A DNA stretch of 64,000 bases from Dromaius novaehollandiae. Lineage: Eukaryota > Chordata > Aves > Casuariiformes > Dromaiidae. The stretch lies in NCBI RefSeq assembly GCF_036370855.1, contig NC_088102.1, positions 35,811,835 through 35,875,834 of the forward strand, written 5' to 3'. A program made the translations under genes and the position numbers. Each line of letters begins with the position of its first letter. Within the stretch, counting starts at the first letter, position 1. Positions 1 through 36,600 of this stretch are shown here, in pieces. The notes under the pieces are model-generated. The model had not been told where the DNA came from. It searched no databases and saw nothing but the letters and a program-made list of their open reading frames with translations.

Positions 1-23759
<23,759 letters not shown>

Positions 23760-24305
23760 ATCAGTCTTGTGCCAAACAGAGCTGAAAATCTTTGTTTCCA
23801 GGAAGCATCTAACTTGGATTTGTGAAAGCTTTTTCGGCAAGCTGAAGGGAATCGTCTTTCACATAAGAGATGCTTGATGTGGAAGAAGCGACAAGACTTG
23901 TCAGACCTTGGCATTTTACAAGTGCTAGCCATGCCTAACTATTTCCTTTAGGTGCATGGCGTTTGTTGCAAGTTGTGAAGGAGTTTTTGCAAAGGAAAGC
24001 CTATTCTTATTATTGGCTATAAAATGAGTATATAAATTACGATTATACTAAAAGGGATTAACTTTTGCCACTTTGTACATTCATGGTTTAGGTGAAGGGG
24101 CTCTTTTAAAAGGATTAAAACTTACCTGAGGGAAAATTTTAACTAAAAGTGCACTAGTGACAGTTGATTTAAGATTAAGAAAAGTTAATACTTGGCAAAT
24201 GAGAAATGAAGCTGATTTTAAGTGCAACTAAATCACTTATTAATAGTTTTTTGGAAGCAACTTTATGTATAAATAACAAATGTTTATATTTAACTAAATG
24301 TGTAA

Positions 24306-24312
24306 GGTACGA
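24306..24312 (+). promoter_or_regulatory. SPRED1: miR-126-3p seed match in SPRED1 3' UTR
   Basis: GGTACGA pairs with miR-126-3p nucleotides 2-7 plus the A opposite position 1 (7mer-A1). SPRED1 is an established miR-126 target in endothelium, where repression of SPRED1 boosts VEGF/FGF-driven ERK signalling. The CpG inside the motif makes chance occurrence in AT-rich UTR sequence less likely. Functional use in this species is inferred. Confidence 0.7.
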
Positions 24313-27300
24313 ATTATTACATGTTAAACTTTCCTTCCCTTTGTTATAGTAGGTATGGACCATATCTACTGTCACATTCCATGATAGTATTTTAAATATT
24401 TAATTAGTTTTTAGTTGCATTTTTATTCCAGATGGACAAATTGATATTTTCAGTCCTGTTTCCCTTCAGCTACGGTTTGTGTTGAGTTGTATCCATACAT
24501 TCTGATAATCTAAAAACCTTTAAAATGTTAATTATTCTAGCCTTGAGTGACCAATATTTTTTTTGTTAAGCACAGATGTAATTGTCTAAAATGTTCTTGT
24601 TAGAACATAACATTTATTTTTATATATAAATGACTTTGATTTAAACGTAATAGCAAAAAGGAAGTTGTTTCTGTTGCTCAACCAGCAAGTTGTTTTCTTT
24701 TGGGGTGTCCTCCAAAAATGCTTTATTATGTATACAAATGTTCATTAAGCAAAAGGTACATTAAGGCAGTTGTAACAAGTTGTCATCAGTGTTCTTGTTT
24801 ATCTTTCTGTTAAACTAGGATCCTGTTCAGCTGTTTATCAAGTACTATGATTAAAACGAAAGATTAATAACAAAAGTGAAATTGTTTTCATTATTTTGAA
24901 CTGCAACCTTTTCTTATGTGAACAGGCAAGAACAAAACTACTGTGGGGTTTGTTTGGTTTTCTTTTTGTTTGAAAACAACAGTGAAAGACTTAGCTTGAG
25001 AAATAAATTACAGCTCAGGCAAAATTGGAGTGAACTTCTTAACTGAGTGAATTTGGAGGGAGGCTGGGAGGGAGAGAGAATGAATGTGTGTGTCTGTGGG
25101 GGGGGTTGTTTTATTGTGTATTTGTTATGGCTTTGCATTTACTAAATGTTTAATTTTCAGATAAGAATTAACAGATTAATCCCTAGCGAATTATTTTAAA
25201 CATTATATGCTTTGCTATTTTGTGAAGTAAGAAACATTTACTTCTCATTAAAGATATGTAAAATTCTAATAAAGATAGTCATTCGTTCATTAAGGAAAGT
25301 GCCTATTTGGTATCCTGGCTGGAGTGGGACAGACTGTTCTCAGTATACCCTTGTTATTAAACAAACGAAAGAACTAATTGATTTTAAAAGATGCACATGA
25401 CTGACTTTTCTCATCTCCTATGCATTTTTCAGTATATTTTGTGTAATTTTTTATTTCTGCATGTATCAATGCCTTTAATTTCTCTCTGTAGTCCAGGAGT
25501 AAAATGAGCAAATGTATATAACATGTCTGTAAAATACTTTTTAAAAGAAAACATTTATATTTATACTACAGCTTGAATTGACCACAGTATGTACATAGAT
25601 CATCTCAAACTATTATTTCACATTGAAAAGAAGACAAATATATTGATAACTGTAGAAGTTACGAAAGAGCTTCTAGTTTTGTACTAAAAGTTGATTGGAT
25701 GAATTAAGTCCAAGAATATGATGCTGTAGCAGCAGTCTTGGTTTTTACGGTTTATATATTTGAAAGCTGCTACTCTGGTTGATTTTCATGCTTCACACAT
25801 TTTCAGCTAAATTTGGTTACCTAGAATAGACTGTTAACTTTAAAAACAACATTGGTGAAATGGGAATGTTTTTTTTGTGAATGAAAGAAATTTAATATTT
25901 GTAAATGATAGGTTCATAATTCACAGTGAAGACAGATATGAGCAACCTAAGAAAAGAACTTGCTGGCTGTATAGGAAAATGCTGTAGAATCATATTGTGT
26001 GTATATACTTCAGAAAGAAATGAGTTTAACAATTTCCTCTGAGCACTATACAACATAGCGAAACTCCTGGTCCTGTACTGTATTTTATATGCAACATATA
26101 TGCGTTAATATTTTTATTGAATGTGTGCATTAATATTTTCAATTTGCATTTAACCACTTTGCTGCTAAAATGGTGTCTTCATCTTTTGCTTTACTCTAAA
26201 GACTTCTAAGACTTCTGTCTAAAGACATCTAAAAACGTTAATGAAATTACATATGTTTCCTTTTTCTTCCTGTGATGGAACTTTGAGTCTGCATGCCCAG
26301 TCTGAGTTAACTGAAGAACTGCAATGATACCTAGTTGCATAAGAGTTGTTTTCAGTAGGATGCACACACTTTTTTTCCTCACATTAGGAATCTTACTCAC
26401 TTTCGCAGTTGTGAGGTGAGTAATGAAAAGTGGACATACAGCAACCCCATTGTAGAACTGGCTCTTACATCTTCTGTTTTTGACGGCAAGTAAAATTTAC
26501 TCTTTGTCTCTTCTGAAATACTTTCTTAAGCTTTTGGAAAAGAGAAATTCCTTCCCTAATCCTTATTCCTCCCCTCTTGCCAAACGTCAGAACTGTAGTT
26601 TTCAGGCATGTAGTAGCAGAGCTTTGTGTTGCTTGAAGGGGAGACCCAAGCCTTGGGAAACCATTGCTGAATATTAATTCCCCAGTTTACTGAAAGCCTC
26701 AGTTACCATGAAAATTATTTCCCCTTGAAAGGAAGGGGGGAATAGATCAGTGGTAGCCCTCGTGCACCATCTACTGGGGAAAAAAAACACTCAGGCTTCA
26801 TTTAGGCATAGTCTTGGATTACATAGTAATTCACTTAACAGGCTATTGGTGCAGTACTTGAGCTACAGAAATATATTAAATTTTAGCTATGAATCTACAA
26901 AACAGTAATTTGGACTCTTACAGTGACTTTTATTATGCCTCTTAAATGGTCATGTTAATTGAAAGTTAAAATGTTTTAATCGTAGGTTTTGTTAGGCTTA
27001 AAATAGTACAATGCTATTACACGAGCATAGAAAATCAGAAATGAAATGAAAATTCTTTTCAGTCTGTCACTGGACTCATAAATATTATTCTCTTAAAGTT
27101 CCTTCCAGTAGCAAAAGGGTGATGTATTGATATTTGTGCAGAAGGAATCTAGCTTTTTGGTTTGTGATACAAATTAAGTTTGAATGTGCACAGGTGTGTG
27201 TATGTGCACCTGCACATGCAATCTGGCTGCTATGAAGGGGTACACCTACAGCTGTGTGCAAGATTAAAGCAATATTCTGATGATAACTTACAGTTACTAT

Positions 27301-27754
27301 GGTAACTGTTTAATAAACAGCAGTAAATGATGGCATAAAACTCAGATTCCTTTCCAGAGCTCATGTGAGGGATGTTCCAAACAGGCTTAACTGATGCAGT
27401 TTCCTCTTAAGCAAGTATTTTGAAGGTATTTTGCAGAAAGTCTTCATTTTGCATGTTAGAATATAACATTCCCATTTCAGATGTGTTCTCTTCAGGATGA
27501 TCTGTCCATGTGTACCTGGAGGATAATGTTGAACTCCCATGTAAATAATGCACAGTTTTTAAATTAGACTGTAAATCTTTCCAGAGCTAATGGCACTGTA
27601 TGTGGCCAGTACAGCAAGACATTGATATTAATAAAAATGAAGATCAAGGTGGAAGCTGGCAACAAAATAATAATTTTTAAAAGATGCCTTATGGTACTGT
27701 TAGTCCAGTAGCTGGGTGGTTAAAACTTCCATTTCCTTTGATGCACTGATAAAT

Positions 27755-27761
27755 ATAAGCT
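27755..27761 (+). promoter_or_regulatory. SPRED1: miR-21 seed match in SPRED1 3' UTR
   Basis: ATAAGCT complements miR-21-5p nucleotides 2-8. It is a single AT-rich 7-mer, so chance is possible. It is noted because miR-21 targets several Sprouty-family transcripts. Confidence 0.3.
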
Positions 27762-28190
27762 TTCCCCCTGCCCCCAAAAGCTTCTTTTCCTTAATTGCAA
27801 AAGTTGTATTTAGTTTAAGAAATCAAAGCATTCAGTGAAGAAGAAGCCTTTGCGTTTGAAGCTGCAGTATAATCTGTACATAGTTTTTCTTCTTTTGCTT
27901 GGTGTCATTTGCTTTCCACCCTAATGACCTCAAAGTGCCTCACGTGTATATTGTTTCCATTAAAACCTCTACTGCTATTTCTTTCTACTAAATGGTGTAT
28001 AATTTAGTTAACTCATCCCGTAGGTGTTTCCTTTATGTATAAGAATATAGCTTGTTACTTTGAGTATATAATGTAAATATGCCTTTAAGTTTGTAACTGG
28101 TTTGTTACATCATATCCTTGTAAGTTGACATAGCAGATAATACCATTTTTAAAAAAAACTTGTTTCAATGTTTTTTCCTGTAATTACCTA

Positions 28191-28196
28191 ATTAAA
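28191..28196 (+). terminator. SPRED1: Probable distal polyadenylation signal of SPRED1
   Basis: ATTAAA, followed 15-50 bases later by a T-rich and then GT-rich element (CATGTTTTTTCC, then TTCTGTGTTGGG). It is the last good signal before the sequence changes character and the CR1 relic begins at 28771. Confidence 0.55.
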
Positions 28197-28770
28197 AATA
28201 TCTTGAAATGAAACAGTTGACATGTTTTTTCCATTCTGTGTTGGGATTACTCAAAATGGTGCATATGAAATTAAATGTTGTGGCTCAAGAACAGGGTAAA
28301 AAGATGCAAAAATACAGGTAATCTTTTTGCTGTCATCTCTTGCTTGCTTACTAGGTAAAATGTTAATTCAATCATTTTATGATTTTAAGGTCTATCAAAC
28401 ATAAACATTGCATTGACTTCAAGGACCGGCATCTTGCTTTGTAAGAACCCTTTTTTAAGAGTTACTATAATGTTTTAAACAAAAATGTGCTTGTACCAAA
28501 TTGCTTTGTGTATACATCAGTGCATACCATCATGCTGTGAAGGTCAGGAGCACAGAGTTGTCAAGATTCCTTTATATAAATCATGTTTGTTTGGGCTTTC
28601 ATTAGCTATCTAACACATCTACTACTACCTCCTAGCCTACCCACCCCAAAGATGTATATGTTTGAATATAATTTTGAGCTTTGTGTAAGTTAAAGACTCA
28701 GGTATAGACTAGGAAGGCAAGGAAAATTTCTTAGATCATGACTGTGAAGATTAAATGTATTTAATGTATT

Positions 28771-28908
28771 TGGAACAGATTGCCCAGAGAGGTTCTGGAC
28801 TTTCTGTCCTTGGAGATGTTCAAAACCCAACTAGACATGTACCTGAGCAACCTGCTTTAAATGACTGTGCTATGCGCAGGGGAGGGGTTGGATTAGATGA
28901 TCTATGAT
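28771..28908 (+). mobile_element. CR1-type LINE 3' end relic
   Basis: About 138 bp resemble the 3' untranslated end of CR1 retrotransposons: GGAACAGATTGCCCAGAGAG near the start, then CCTTGGAGATGTTCAAAACC, then GCAACCTGCTTTAA, and finally GGGTTGGATTAGATGATCT followed by a short ATTCTATG-like tail. It is 5'-truncated and clearly diverged, so an old insertion. CR1 is the dominant interspersed repeat in birds and is common in reptiles, which supports the host call. Confidence 0.85.
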
Positions 28909-31900
28909 TTGTTTTTTTCAAAAACAAAGATTGCTGGAGAAGCAAGACACAGCAGTCTCAAAGTTATACTATTCTGTGCCTGGTAAATATTGTCTCTTAA
29001 TTAGAGACAAATCCTACTGTTAATGTGTGAATATTTCAAGTATCACAGAATGACTCATTTTAATCTTCACTAGTATACCAGGATGCTTTGCACTGACACA
29101 ATTAAAATATGAATATATTTCATGAAGAAAGGATTCAGCATAAGTAATGGGTATCAGAATCATACTGAGGTGAGGGGAAGAGCTACTCCAACTGTTAATA
29201 AGCTTTAAAATATGCACTTGTGTTTGCATAAATGCTGAGCAGCTGTTTCATATGCTCTTTGAGCACAGAAAAGGTTTTCCCAGGATTCCTAACTAATTTT
29301 AAGATAGTTTAGTAACAGAATTTGAGTCCTCTAAACCTTTTCCAGATTTCCAACCTAGCTTAAAAGCATTTTTAAAAACTGGCTGGAATCTGAGGCAAGT
29401 TTCCTGAGTGTAGCTAGGCAAAAATGCCTGGGCAAGAATATTTGCAGCAGGTGTGCACATGTGCTTAGATTAAAGTGGCAGCAATAGAATGAGACAGGAG
29501 GGATGATGGTGCCCCAGCACATGCACAGCGGGGAGCGAGTAATGGCTGTGGCTCTGGGACCCTGCACCTACTGCAAAATTTATATTGTGCCAGAGTCAAA
29601 GGACAAGTGCTGAGAAGATTGAGTCATTCCCCTTCTTGACTCTTTCAAAATCAAAGTAATGTTACTGCAAACAAACTTCCCTTCTGTTTTTAGGCAAACA
29701 TTTGTCTCAAATTATTTCTAGAATAGACTTCAACTATCTAAAATGGCCTGTATATATTTCTTAGTCATGTTTCTCTCTTACAAAGTTTGGAAATGTTCTA
29801 GAAACTTTGGCACTTTCTGTGCTTTTAGGAAATTTGAAAGTACCTGAACTGTACCGTTTTTGTCGAGTATCTGGCTGATGTGTGCTAGCTCACCTCTATC
29901 CAGCTTTGAAATGTTAACTCTGGCTCATCAGCTTAATATAATATGCTGATCACAACTCAAGTCTTCCCTGCACTGTCCTTCGTGATTTTTACACTGTGCA
30001 GCTTTTCTCTCCATTAATCTACTGATCTTCCCAAAAGATGCTTGATTATTTGCTCAAGCCTCTCATCCCTTTGGACCTTTTGTCTCTTGTTTTCCTCTCT
30101 GCCCTCTTCATTTGTTTAGCCTGATATTTCTGATCGGACTCAAATTTCTATAAGCATGACACCAGTTCTGACCGCCAACAGAATGGTCTTCCTATATCTA
30201 TTAATTGCAGATCTCTTATTTCTAAGATAAGGCTTGAGGCCTAACAGTAGTGTTAGTAAAGTAGGTGGGTTTTTTTGTTTGGTTGGTTTTTTTTGACCCA
30301 AGACAAACAAAAAACCTTAAAGCAATGTTGTACTCAGTCTCTCCTTCCAGCAGAGTGGGAAGCAAGCTGAGGGAAGGTGGAAGAGGATATATTGATTGTA
30401 CTTCTCCATACTGTTACTTCCTGATCTTGCAGCAGTATGTTTTTGGCAGGAGCAAAGGTCACATAGGCAGCAGAGTTATGATTGTCGGTCACTGGAGCTG
30501 TCAAATTTGCTCTGACTTCATGCTTGTAGCCACCTGGGGAGGCTGCTAGCTGATGGATGTACCATCCTTATCAACATGACTTTGCCTTCCTAAATGGCTG
30601 CCTACCTTATCACTGCCTAAAGCTAGCCCTGTCTGGACATGTGGCTTGTATGTATCTGCTGAAACTCCTTCACCCCAACAGTTATCTCCATTCTCTCTTC
30701 AACTTCTTTTTCTTTAAAATAATTATTTACATTTAGAGGCAAAAGCAGGATGAGAATGCTTGTGGATTTGTATTGTAAAAGTATGTTAAGGACAGTTACT
30801 GCTAAAAAAAGATTGAAAACAGGCTCAACCATTGGGCTTTATATTTCTAGATCATTTGATGTAATTTCAGATCTTTCAAACTAATCTTTACAATGCAGAC
30901 TGTCCAGTGAATGTATTTGTAATTGATCATATATCTGCCGAAGCAGTGTCTAGAAGCCACCTTTAATATACTCCCAAGGTTTAGGTTTCAATTGTGTTAT
31001 ATCTCAAACGCAAAGCTATCTGCACTTGGTAACTGATTTTTATAAAGCCATGATATCTTGATTTGTACTTTTTCACTTTCTAAACACCTGCACTTGACAA
31101 TCTACTTTTAATCCTTTAAGAATCTCACAGAAGCCTCCCCCTTCATGGGACAGCAACTGCTAGGTAGCACGGCTGAGTCTTTTGCAGGCCTCCTGGACAG
31201 CACACCATATGTGCTTGCTCCTGAATTCCCAAGTGCCATGTGGTAAATCAGTAATGGTAGGTATTACCATCATTGATCCTCAAATGGACCTTTAACAAAT
31301 GCAGGTTTCCTTACCAGGCTGTAGGTTAAAGAACTGCTCTGTGCAAGATATCAAAGTGAAATTGGTCTGTAAACAGTTAAACTGCAGCCTGTTATGTATA
31401 TGGATCTCTTCTTGGATTATGTGCCTTTTGAAAATGGGCCTTGTGTGATTAATGATTATACTGTAGAAAAGATCTTTAAGCATGGCCAGTTCAAAATAGT
31501 GTGTGTGGTAACTGAACATAAGAGCATTTAAGTGAAACTGCTCCCATGTGTTGCCAAGGTCATTTAGGAAAGGTTGACATCATGAGTGATTCATGTCTGC
31601 AAAAGCAAAGCAACTTACATGCCATCAGACAACATCACTTGAGATGAAAGTCTTGGCTGTCGGACTGTTTAGTGAGCCCAGTTCCAGGATGTAGTGAAGT
31701 TTTGGCATCTATTATGCAGCCTAAGGAGAATTCCAGTTTGCATATTTACTCAGATGATCAGATGGCACCTCATCATCAGCAATCCATCCTGCAATTAATT
31801 TTTTTATCCATTTCCACTGCATGGTGTAGCTGAGATATAACTACAGTACCTCTGATTTGGAAGATCAGCTCTTCATGCAATATCTTACCAGCTGCTGACA

Positions 31901-33553
31901 TGTTTGGTTAGTCACTTACCAAAGTCCTGAAATGTGGCTGGTAACAACATACTAGTATTACTATTCAGCGAGTTTGCTTTCCTTTTTTGGACAGTGGCAT
32001 CTCAATGACACACAACAACAGGTTAGAGAAGATCATGAAAGATTGTCACTTCACTTGAATCTTGATTTGCTACAGAAGTGGAGAAAGCTAATCAAGAGAA
32101 GGTGGGTATCAACAGGTGCTGCTCCGTTTCAGTGGACATATCTAGAATACAGAAGTATTTAAAGGCCCAAATGATTTCTAGAGGTCTTTTCTCCTTTTCA
32201 TGCTACTTACACAATACCTGAAATAGAAAAGTCTTACATTTTTCTGTTTCTGATACTGATTGTTAGATGACAGTTACCAGCGACTTGTTTGCCATGTCAA
32301 ATGGTTAAGTCCAAACTGAAGCAAAGATTCTCCCCAAATGTTTTCTTTGGTGGTATTCTCTAAGTTTTACTATACATTGGGATATAGTAATTTGTAGTGG
32401 TCATAGATATTAAACATTCATGAAAATTTGCTTAAAAATTTAACTGTGCTCACACATGATGTGATGAATCCAAACAATTGCTGAGTGGACAGTCTTGGCT
32501 TCTTCCAAAGCTTTAGCTTGCCGAAGACTTTTATGTCTTCTGGCTGTGTCAGTGAGCAAGCAGCAGTTTATTGGTCAGCTTGATAACACTGTGGACCATC
32601 TATTAAAATGGCTTATTCAGAGTCATCTTCAGGTGGAAGAGCTCCTGGTGAGGTATTTATTGAATGGCTGAGACTGAGCATCTCTGTTGAGATGAGTTGT
32701 GTGAGGTTGCTTCAATTTTTCCAAGCCTTTAATGGACTAGAATGAGAAATGGGACAGAGCTTAGTGAATCAGCACATCACCCCAGGAATGGCTAAAATAT
32801 CAGCTCCCATGTTGATGCTGAAGCAGAATATGGTGTTTCAAGCAAAATTTCCACAGCCCGATGATTCTGTTCCTCTCCTATCACCAAATACATCCCAGAA
32901 AGTTGTTCTTTTTCTTATTCTCAGTCACTTGTTTGCTTATACAGAGTGGTTTCCTGAGCAGCAAATGTACATGCTGGGGATCTTTCTTATGCTATTTGTC
33001 ACCTGTACCATTAGAAAGATACTAACTTTGTGGGTGTTTATACAAGTGTCTCCTCCATATGCATGGTACTCTAGACTCTTATTGACAGAGTCATGACCAG
33101 CTCTTTAGGAGGCCTGTTATATGCTTGATTCTTTGACAACAAACATCAGACAGCAACATGATCAATATCACTTGTAGTCTTACAGGTTCCTGCAGTGTGA
33201 CTTGAAGCTTCCTGATGCTTTTAGTTTGTCTAGCTGCTATAACAGCAGTGACAGTGTTACATTTCATCAGGAATCCCAATGATGAAATTGCACTCTTGTG
33301 CCAAGATGTGCAGACTATGACAGAGTTTTCTACCAATCATCCCTTTAGGAACTAGGAGAAAAAAACTTTCCAAAAATCTCTCCTAAACAATGTTTCAGGA
33401 AAGAGGAAAATGCTTATCAAGTTTCCAGACAATAATATCACATGATTCTTTAGTTATGAAGTTAGGGGACAATGTATCTTCAGCTTCAGGTTCCACTAGA
33501 GAAAACTGATTCCCTGGAAATGCTAAGGTCTGATGAGATGAGGCCCTGATCTC

Positions 33554-33622
33554 ATGTACTTTCTTTACACTAGTTTCCCCCCCCCCCAAATGTACTTTCT
33601 TTACACTAGTTTCCCCCCCCCC
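33554..33622. repeat. Tandem duplication of a 36-bp unit ending in a C-tract
   Basis: Two adjacent copies start at 33554 and 33590. Each has ATGTACTTTCTTTACACTAG followed by TTT and a run of about 10-11 C. The copies are essentially identical apart from C-tract length and the trailing AA, suggesting a recent duplication, probably by slippage at the homopolymer. Confidence 0.9.
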
Positions 33623-36600
33623 TTCTCAGAACTTCCATTATAATCCCACTCTGTTACCATTTAATGTTTTTATTAAGTACATTACTAAGCACTACCTGAA
33701 CAGCTTTAGCTGCTGCAAGACTAATCTAGCCCAAAGAGCCGAAACATATCCTGAAAGGCCAGGTGGGAACCCCTCACCTGCTTTGTATGCTGCCAAAGCT
33801 CCTAAATATCTGGTTTAATCTTCATAAATTGGATTACTACATGACCACCTGGTAAGAGTCACTGTAAATGTGTGAGCCTTCTGTGTGTCATGTTCCTATG
33901 GCCTTATTGTACTCTATTTTTAGCTCATTCTCAGACTTTGGCTGTCCCAATTCCACTTTTCCTCTTCGTTTTGTCCAGTACACCCATTCCAGCTGATAGC
34001 TTATGCCTATTCCAGCTCATATCAAGCCTCCAAGTTTGTCATTGCTCAATCAATAAATTACATGACATTTTTGTAATTTGTATGGAGAAGCCATGCTGTG
34101 CTTTCCCCCCTCCCCCATTACTCCCTCTGCTGTAAGAAGCTTACATAAAATTTAGTGTCACTTAGTCACACATGAATAAGACTCACTTCAAGTGAACACT
34201 TTTTTCAAGTAAAATTGTGTAGTTGGATAATGCTTTTAGATATAGAAGAGTAGATTTCAATGTATGGATTGGAGGAATGTCAAACAGAGAAGCTCACTGA
34301 AAATTTCCAAAACTATGTTTTTACCCGTAAGTGGTTATCATTAACATTTGCCTAGAGCCAATAAAGTTATTTGTGTGGCATGTAATTTAGGAAATTGAGT
34401 AGGCAGAGAGCTGGTGGATGCCTTCTTAGATTAAAAAAAAAAAAAAAAGAGAGAGAGAACATTTTCCCTTAAAAGCTCACACACATTTGTCATAGCAACC
34501 TTGAAGGTGGCCATAATGCTAAGGAAAATAAATAGCGCTTGCATGATGTTCACTGTAATAACATGTCTCATGAGCTAGTTCAGTACTCCTTTTTATTTCT
34601 TTATTTTCATTGCTCATTCACTGTGTTGGAGTTCTGTTTTGTGGTTTAATCGCTATTACATCACTTTCCTTTCTTAATTTAAAGCTGCTGCCCTTTTCCT
34701 GTCATTCCAGGCCATCTCCTCACTATGTGCACGTATCTCTCCTAGCTTGCTTTATTTCTTAATAGTGAGTTGTCTACTCATTAGTTCCCAGTAAAGATTA
34801 CTGGTTGGATAATTTTTGTATAAATTGAACTGGGAGGTTAGAAAGGTAGAGAATATTTTATCATTAGGAAAAAAAACATACATGATTAATAGGAAAAGGG
34901 CAATATGGCTAACAAAGTATGACAACATGAAATGCATAAAAAGGTTAATCAAGGTGGAGCATAGTCACATCTGTGTGCAACAGAACAACAAAAATTTTGA
35001 AGTTTATAGCTAATGCTCACTGAATTTTGTAAGTTCTGATCAGACAGCGCAACACTTCAGCCAAATCCTGAGTTTAAAGTAGGAAAAAAATGTTCTCTAT
35101 TCCACTCTTATGGATGAAGAAACCTACGTACGGAGGTGCTGGACAGCATGCTTACAGACCGATGCACCAAAGCTTTCCATTGTAATTCTATGGATCTTTC
35201 CAGTCACTCTGGTTGCATGAGGGGCCAAAACCCCTTGGGAGAGGCCTCCTGCCAAATCAGGCCTGAAAAAGAACAATGCTACAGGACTAGCACCCTATTT
35301 TACTCCTTTTACCCTTTAATAACTGAGATAATGAGACCTGCCATGTTACCCTCAAGCAACATTTGTGAATTGTATGAACAGAAAAAATGATGATTGTCTG
35401 TTGTCCCTTTTCCCTAGGAAAAAATGGAAGTTCATCCTGTGGGTAGCTATTTTTATCTGGTAATGCTAGATATGTTATCTTCATCTGAGAGAAGAAACTC
35501 AGATGACTCATTTAGAGAAAAAGAAAAATGTTACTATTCAAAGCCTTTCTGGGCTCTATTCACTACATTTCCATGTAGTTTGATAAAATGGGTATTTTCA
35601 GAAAGGTTTCATATTGTCCATCCTCTGATGTTCTGTCACATGCTCTCCAACACTCTGTTTATAAACATATGAAGAAACATGTCTAAAATACATCTCGTAA
35701 TCTCTATCCATAGTACTGTATTCATGGAAAGACTATATTCACGTGATGTAGAGTACTCCATATTTTAATGAATGGGATGTACCGCAGCAGAGATACAAAC
35801 ATAAGATACAAGATAACAATGCATTAAGTATATTTGCTTCATATTGTCTTAAGAAAACCCAGGCCAAATAAAGAAACTCACAAAGCAAGCCTCCTTATGC
35901 TTATTGTCAGAAGCTTTTCCCAGCTATTGATACTTCACTTTCAGTGAATACTGAAGAAAAGGGTGAAGTATACCTGAGGCAGCAAGGCTGTTGTCATTTA
36001 ACTGTCTGCATAGAAATGTTTTATCCTTATCCTTGCCATGGTTGTGTGCCCCTTCTCTCTGTTCTCACTAACCTTCTCACGAATGCCATTCGCACTGGCC
36101 TGGTCCCCCTCCCGCTGCACAATGCTCATCCAACAGGATAACGGGAGGAAATGCCGTTAGTCAAGCTCGTTTCCAAAGGCCTATTCGCGTGGGTAAGGAC
36201 TTGCTTGCAAGGGCACAGACTGCAAGACTGGGCCAAATTCTGCTACGGCATGACAGGTCCATTAAAAATACTTGATTTCTTATTTCAAATGAAAAGGAAA
36301 CCAAAATAAGTTACACGCTGAGTTCCAGTCCAAAAACAAACTGAAAATGGAGCAAAAACTCTTTGTTCATGCTTTTTCAACAGTACAATGTGACAATTCA
36401 TTTATGCAGCTGGGTTTATTTGAGTATATTTACCCTAACCTTCTCATACAATGGTATTCTGAATAAAATAATAGATTTGTCAGGAATTGGTGGGCTAATG
36501 CAGTTTTGTCTTTGTTTTATGACGTTAATTAGGTTTACTTGATTGTCTGCCATATTTACCTCAGACCACAGGATTAACTGAATGCCCTTCATATTAACTC

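Larger units (their letters stand above)
23760..28215 (+). other. SPRED1: SPRED1 3' UTR (about 4.45 kb)
   Basis: AT-rich sequence without conserved frames follows the stop. The end is inferred from ATTAAA at 28191-28196 followed by a T/GT-rich stretch to about 28245; mammalian SPRED1 mRNAs also have very long 3' UTRs. Upstream AATAAA motifs (for example 25002-25007) could give shorter forms. Embedded motifs: a miR-126 seed match at 24306-24312, a miR-21 seed match at 27755-27761, and TGTANATA octamers at 25513, 25590, 26000, 27540, 27875 and 28072. The exact cleavage site is not known. Confidence 0.75.

Noticed and set aside
31974..32162. Exon-like frame with AG before and GT after (VREDHERLSLHLNLDLLQKW)
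   Set aside because: No partner exons or family match; kept only as part of the unexplained 31-33 kb block.
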